Of a stretch of DNA of 64,000 nt, positions 59,620 to 64,000 are shown piece by piece. A program made the position numbers and the translations under genes. This DNA is from Antedon mediterranea. Lineage: Eukaryota > Echinodermata > Crinoidea > Comatulida > Antedonidae. The notes beneath the pieces are model-generated. The model ran no database searches, was not told the origin of the DNA, and saw only the letters and a program-made list of their open reading frames with translations. The DNA lies in assembly GCF_964355755.1 (NCBI RefSeq), contig NC_092679.1:1-64000 (forward strand), written 5' to 3'. Position 1 is the first letter of the stretch, and every line of letters starts with the position of its first letter.

Positions 59620-60395
59620 CAAGTTGTAAAATTAAAATAAAAATTAAGTTTAAATAAAAATTAGAATAACTTAAATAAAAGAATGCAAGCATGAACTAAA
59701 ATAGATTATATTTATACTGTAGAACTTAATGTATGCAAAATAAAACCATGCACAGTATAACTTATATCTCTCAGTATCTTTACTACCATCTGAAATAATT
59801 TAACATATTAATAATCACTAACAATCTAAATTGATTACTTTACATTTACAATAGTGCCTTGTATTGATGATGTCTAACTAATGGTCTAGTTTGATATATC
59901 TTCAATCAACTGTCTCTTTGCTATTTAGATACAATACATATAATTATAAGCTCAATCTCAATCAAAAAGTACAGTATCTGTATTCGCATGCAATGCTTAT
60001 TAACATGTGTTTATCATTTGTAATTAGAAATTATGCTGGCAATCTGTGTACTTAAGCACAAAGCAAGGCAACTGTTTATCAGATTTAAGCACGCAATGTG
60101 CTCTGTGTTTTTAAATTATTGATTTATCCAGTAAGAATGCACGATAAGGTCATGTGACTGTTTTCATCCTGGCTAAATTTAACAATAATTATTATGGTAT
60201 CTTGTCACGTCAGTGGTGAGTAATAAAGAACACTGCATATTAAATAGGATGCTTTAGTTACTAGTGCTGCTAGTATATTAGTAGTACTACTATCAAACAT
60301 CGAAATACTTCATATTAAATAAGGAGTGCTGTATTAAAAATAGAGAACAGGAATGCATTAGTAATAGTAGAAATATTAAACATGGAGAACACTGC
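59620..60395. other. Intergenic or FEZ intron, AT-rich
   Basis: Nothing recognised. Near 60215-60395 degenerate relatives of the 47-bp satellite unit begin ('gaacactgcatattaaatag', 'gaacactgcaaattattaaa'). Confidence 0.4.
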
Positions 60396-61075
60396 AAATT
60401 ATTAAATGGGAATGCTTTAGTAGTATTCAATATAGAGAGCAGGGCACATTAAATGGGAATGCTTTAGTAGTATTCAATATAGAGAGCAGGGCACATTAAA
60501 TGGGAATGCTTTAGTAGTACAGTCAACTCTCCCAATACCGGACTCTCTGAAAACCAGAAACTCTCCCAATACCAGACTTTTTTTGAGGACCAAAAGGTCC
60601 CAAATTTATATTTACCATTAAAAACACATTCCGAATACCAGACTTTCCGGAAAACCAGACTTATTTGGCCGGCCCAAAGGTGTCCGGTATTGGGAGAGTT
60701 GACTGTATTCAATATAGAGAGCAGGGCACATTAAATGGGAATGCTTTAGTAGTATTCAATATAGAGAGCAGGGCACATTAAATGGGAATGCTTTAGTAGT
60801 ATTCAATATAGAGAGCAGGGCACATTAAATGGGAATGCTTTAGTAGTATTCAATATAGAGAGCAGGGCACATTAAATGGGAATGCTTTAGTAGTATTCAA
60901 TATAGAGAGCAGGGCACATTAAATGGGAATGCTTTAGTAGTATTCAATATAGAGAGCAGGGCACATTAAATGGGAATGCTTTAGTAGTATTCAATATAGA
61001 GAGCAGGGCACATTAAATGGGAATGCTTTAGTAGTATTCAATATAGAGAGCAGGGCACATTAGATGGGAATCCAT
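60396..61075. repeat. 47-bp satellite, about ten copies, split by a MITE
   Basis: Unit agtagtattcaatatagaga gcagggcacattaaatggga atgcttt, 47 bp. Two units precede and about eight follow the insert at 60520-60705. Confidence 0.95.
60520..60705. mobile_element. 186-bp pogo/Tigger-like MITE
   Basis: Ends CAGTCAACTCTCCCAATACC and its exact inverse (ggtattgggagagttgactg), continuing to at least 24 bp. Inserted at TA, with TA duplicated (60518-60519 and 60706-60707). The neighbouring satellite units show the empty site 'agtagtattcaat'. CAGT ends with TA duplication and an 'ataccgga' motif suit the pogo/Tigger group of Tc1/mariner. No coding capacity. Confidence 0.9.
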
Positions 61076-61304
61076 TAGTAGTAATATTAACCATAGAGAA
61101 CATGGCATATTAAATGGGAATGCAAGTATTGGAATACTGCACTATATCATTATTATTATCATTATTATTATTTTTGTTTATTTTGTGTTTACTCCATGGT
61201 TTATCCTTGGATTTTGAAGTTATAACAATAATATGTCCATTTTGGCAGATATGTTTCGGTTTTCAGTTTAAAAATTGTTATAATGTATACAGCTTTCATT
61301 CTCA

Positions 61305-61695
61305 AATATGTTCATTTCGCATTTTGGGTACAGTAATTATTACTATGTCTTGAGCACGTTAGGCTGATACCAACATGACCCATATTTCACATTTTGGGTA
61401 CAGTAATTATTACTATGTCTTGAGCACGTTAGGCTGATACCAACATGACCCATATTTCACATTTTGGGTACAGTAATTATTACTATGTCTTGAGCACGTT
61501 AGGCTGATACCAACATGACCCATATTTCACATTTTGGGTACAGTAATTATTACTATGTCTTGAGCACGTTTGGCTGATACCAACATGACCCATATTTCAC
61601 ATTTTGGGTACAGTAATTATTACTATGTCTTGAGCATGTTAGGCTGATACCAACATGACCCATATTTCACATTTTGGGTACAGTAATTATTACTA
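61305..61695. repeat. 70-bp satellite, left part, about 5.5 copies
   Basis: Unit catgacccatatttcacatt ttgggtacagtaattattac tatgtcttgagcacgttagg ctgataccaa, 70 bp, nearly identical between copies. Broken at 'attacta' by the Helitron. Confidence 0.95.
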
Positions 61696-63011
61696 CTAGA
61701 GGGTGAGCTCGCTTCGCTCGCTCCCCCTCTAGGAAGTGTAGACGATGGTTCTCGGAATGATAATGTTCTCCTTATACATTTTCTGTCGGTTACCATTATT
61801 GAAAATGCTTGACATTCGTAAAACTAAACTACTTTGTTTCACAGTGTTTTAGATGATTAATAACATTTTAAAGTATAGTTTTTATTGTTTGGTAGGGCCC
61901 TTTGGGAAGGCGGAGGTCATTTGAGGGAGGTGCTTATTCGAGGGATATATGTTAAATTTTTTAGTTCTAATAATATGGTAACATTTATAATCAAATGAAA
62001 TCCTCTCATAGATATGAAAAGTGGTAAAAAAGAATAACAAATGCTTGGTAAATTGCAGATAACAGTGCGGTGAATTCTACTACAAATAGTATAATTGTGT
62101 TATTATAAATATGTGGATGGACGTTTATTAGATAGTTGGGTTGTGGGGTGGTTATTATTCAAAGTGATGTTTTATTGGAGAGGCGTTTATTCAAATGAAT
62201 ACCATCCTAATAATTATTAATACATTATTTAATTTAATCATCTTTTGAAACTAACTGCCGTGACAGAGTGGGCCCAAGAAAGAAGACATTACGGCTTGCA
62301 ACATGGGCAGACATCTCGGTCCTAACGGGACACAGGAAGATAGCCTACAGTTATTCCTGCAAGCTTACTCAATAAAACTCAGCTATCGGGATTTTACTCG
62401 AAAAATGTCTTATCAAATCTCCCTATGTAATTTTATAATACTATTCCCCACAATATATTCTGATTCTTTATGGCGTATATTTAATTTGATCTTTATTAAT
62501 TTGCAGTATAATTCCTATTATTTAACTACTGTACCTTCACACACGTGTGGTATGTTTTAAAATAAACAAAAAACTGAAATGGCTATGATTAATGGCCAAT
62601 TTTTTTTTCGTCTTCCAAAGGGACACTGTATTGATTGATGGAAAGTGCCTGTTTCCAGTCACCTTTAGGGTCAAATCTATTATTTTAACTGCTCCCTTCT
62701 GTATAAAAGAGAGAAAATATTTGAAACTAAGGTGAACTTATCTTAAACCCGGAAATTACTTTGACCAGGAAGAATTGAAATTGAGAGGAAAATCCAATGT
62801 TGAAATCATAAATGATGTTAAAAAACTCTTTATAATATCTTCCTAAGATATAAATATGGAATAATAGCGTCGGCGTGCACACTAATGTTATCAAATCTAC
62901 GTTTCGCGGTACATCTCGGATAGATAAGGTAGGTATCCAAGGCGGAGATTTGTAGAGAAGTTTTTGCATTGTGCTCGCCTATGTCAGAATTAACCATAAT
63001 TTATATATAGA
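61696..63011 (-). mobile_element. 1316-bp non-autonomous Helitron
   Basis: Read on the minus strand it starts TCTATATATAAATTATGG and ends with a GC-rich hairpin (gagggggagcgagcgaagcg agctcaccctc) directly followed by CTAG-3' overlap (cctctag). It lies between host A and T with no target duplication. The surrounding 70-bp satellite supplies the empty site 'actatgtc', which becomes 'acta|...|tgtc'. 5'-TC, 3'-CTRR with a preceding hairpin and A^T insertion are the defining Helitron marks. No Rep/helicase reading frame is present, so it is non-autonomous. Confidence 0.88.
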
Positions 63012-63400
63012 TGTCTTGAGCACGTTTGGCTGATACCAACATGACCCATATTTCACATTTTGGGTACAGTAATTATTACTATGTCTTGAGCACGTTAGGC
63101 TGATACCAACATGACCCATATTTCACATTTGGGTACAGTAATTATTACTATGTCTTGAGCACGTTAGGCTGATACCAACATGACCCATATTTCACATTTT
63201 GGGTACAGTAATTATTACTATGTCTTGAGCACGTTTGGCTGATACCAACATGACCCATATTTCACATTTTGGGTACAGTAATTATTACTATGTCTTGAGC
63301 ACGTTAGGCTGATACCAACATGACCCATATTTCACATTTTGGGTACAGTAATTATTACTATGTCTTGAGCACGTTAGACTGATACCAACATGACCCATTC
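63012..63400. repeat. 70-bp satellite, right part, about 5.5 copies
   Basis: Continuation of the 61305-61695 array in the same register on the far side of the Helitron, ending near 63400 with 'catgaccca'. Confidence 0.95.
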
Positions 63401-63479
63401 TACATTATTCGGGCATGGTTGGTAATATTATACTTCAGGTAGTTAAATATTATATTAAAGAATTAATCAGTTAATTTTA

Positions 63480-64000
63480 TCAGTTTGTTTGTTTGTTTGT
63501 TTGTTTGTTTTATCTTTATACTGGGTGACCTCTTCAGTCAAAGACTGATCTCCCAGAGGGCCCAGTTGGTGATCAGTGGCTGTGATGTACTAATACACCG
63601 GGGTAACCCCCTACTCGTCTCGAAAGATGTACTAGGTTCTTTAAAGTGCACCCGAGCAAGTTGTGTACACTGGACCTACGGTTTATAGTCCTTCTCCGAG
63701 AAGACTCGTTCTACCACCAGAACCATGGAGTGAGTGAGCCTCGAACACATGCCGATGTTATGGCTACGTATCATCATTCATGAAGAGTAATACACTATTC
63801 TTGATTCCCATTAAAACATCCCATCAAAACATTGACAAAAAAAATCATTATTCCCTCATTCTTATGATCGTAATAAAAACAATTCTTAATACGTATCATC
63901 ATTCATGAAGAGTAATACACTATTCTTGATTCCCATTAATCAAGTTTTAATTAAAAAGACAAGAGTTGTAAACAGTTGTTGGATACAGGAAACTTAATTA
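63480..64000. other. Dispersed repeat and a direct duplication; no gene supported
   Basis: Begins with (tttg)n. 63540-63765 is GC-richer, and its end matches 27299-27402. A 49-bp block (tacgtatcatcattcatgaa ...) occurs at about 63763 and 63890, 127 bases apart. The 67-codon frame at 63485-63688 is not supported as a gene. Confidence 0.5.

Noticed and set aside
63485-63688. 67-codon ORF near the right edge
   Set aside because: Starts in a (tttg)n run and continues into a dispersed repeat that is also present at 27.3 kb.

Overview
This is a window of an intron-rich animal nuclear genome. Genes have many short exons with GT-AG introns, ER and cilium genes are present, and non-coding DNA is AT-rich and packed with minisatellites and DNA transposons. 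The encoded proteins align closely with vertebrate families (EXO1 at nearly human length, a Salvador with two WW domains plus SARAH, an FEZ ending in VLCPT). The DNA is full of the self-complementary word TAGGCCTA. A marine deuterostome such as an echinoderm fits best. That is an inference from style and similarity; no marker in the window fixes the species.

Genes, left to right: SNRPD2 (minus, 7590-8035, first exon not found); FKBP2 (plus, 16783-18107, four exons, 136 aa); EXO1 (minus, 27104-19229, twelve exons, 842 aa, all splice phases agree, canonical C-terminal PCNA-binding box); a candidate two-exon micro-gene (plus, 32640-33174); a CCDC42/CFAP73-family coiled-coil protein (plus, 35235-39291, nine exons, 374 aa); SAV1/Salvador (minus, 46856-42030, seven exons, 352 aa); an unrecognised 175-aa two-exon gene (plus, 54056-54714); and the 3' end of an FEZ/unc-76 gene (minus, 59612-58151). 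FKBP2 and EXO1 converge tail to tail. There is no operon logic; the genes are independent.

The rest is mostly repeats. 1-4200 holds nested minisatellites with a 427-bp MITE and a 5'-truncated LINE inside them. 9-12 kb holds two inverted-repeat DNA elements. EXO1 intron 2 carries about 81 copies of a 28-bp unit. 28.8-31 kb is a 1.6-kb hAT-like element with perfect 8-bp target duplications inside an older repeat, and the uninterrupted site of that repeat is at 47.1-47.5 kb. 31.1-32.4 kb is a foldback element with NotI-rich subrepeats. 60.4-63.4 kb has two satellites, one split by a pogo/Tigger-like MITE and one by a Helitron with textbook A^T insertion.

The most unusual signal is that two different genes (SAV1 and FEZ) have minisatellites whose repeat unit is the end of an exon plus its 5' splice site. 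SAV1 carries 11 tandem donors at 54-bp spacing and FEZ carries 3 at 50-bp spacing. In both, only the most upstream donor keeps the reading frame open; every other copy runs into a stop within a few codons.
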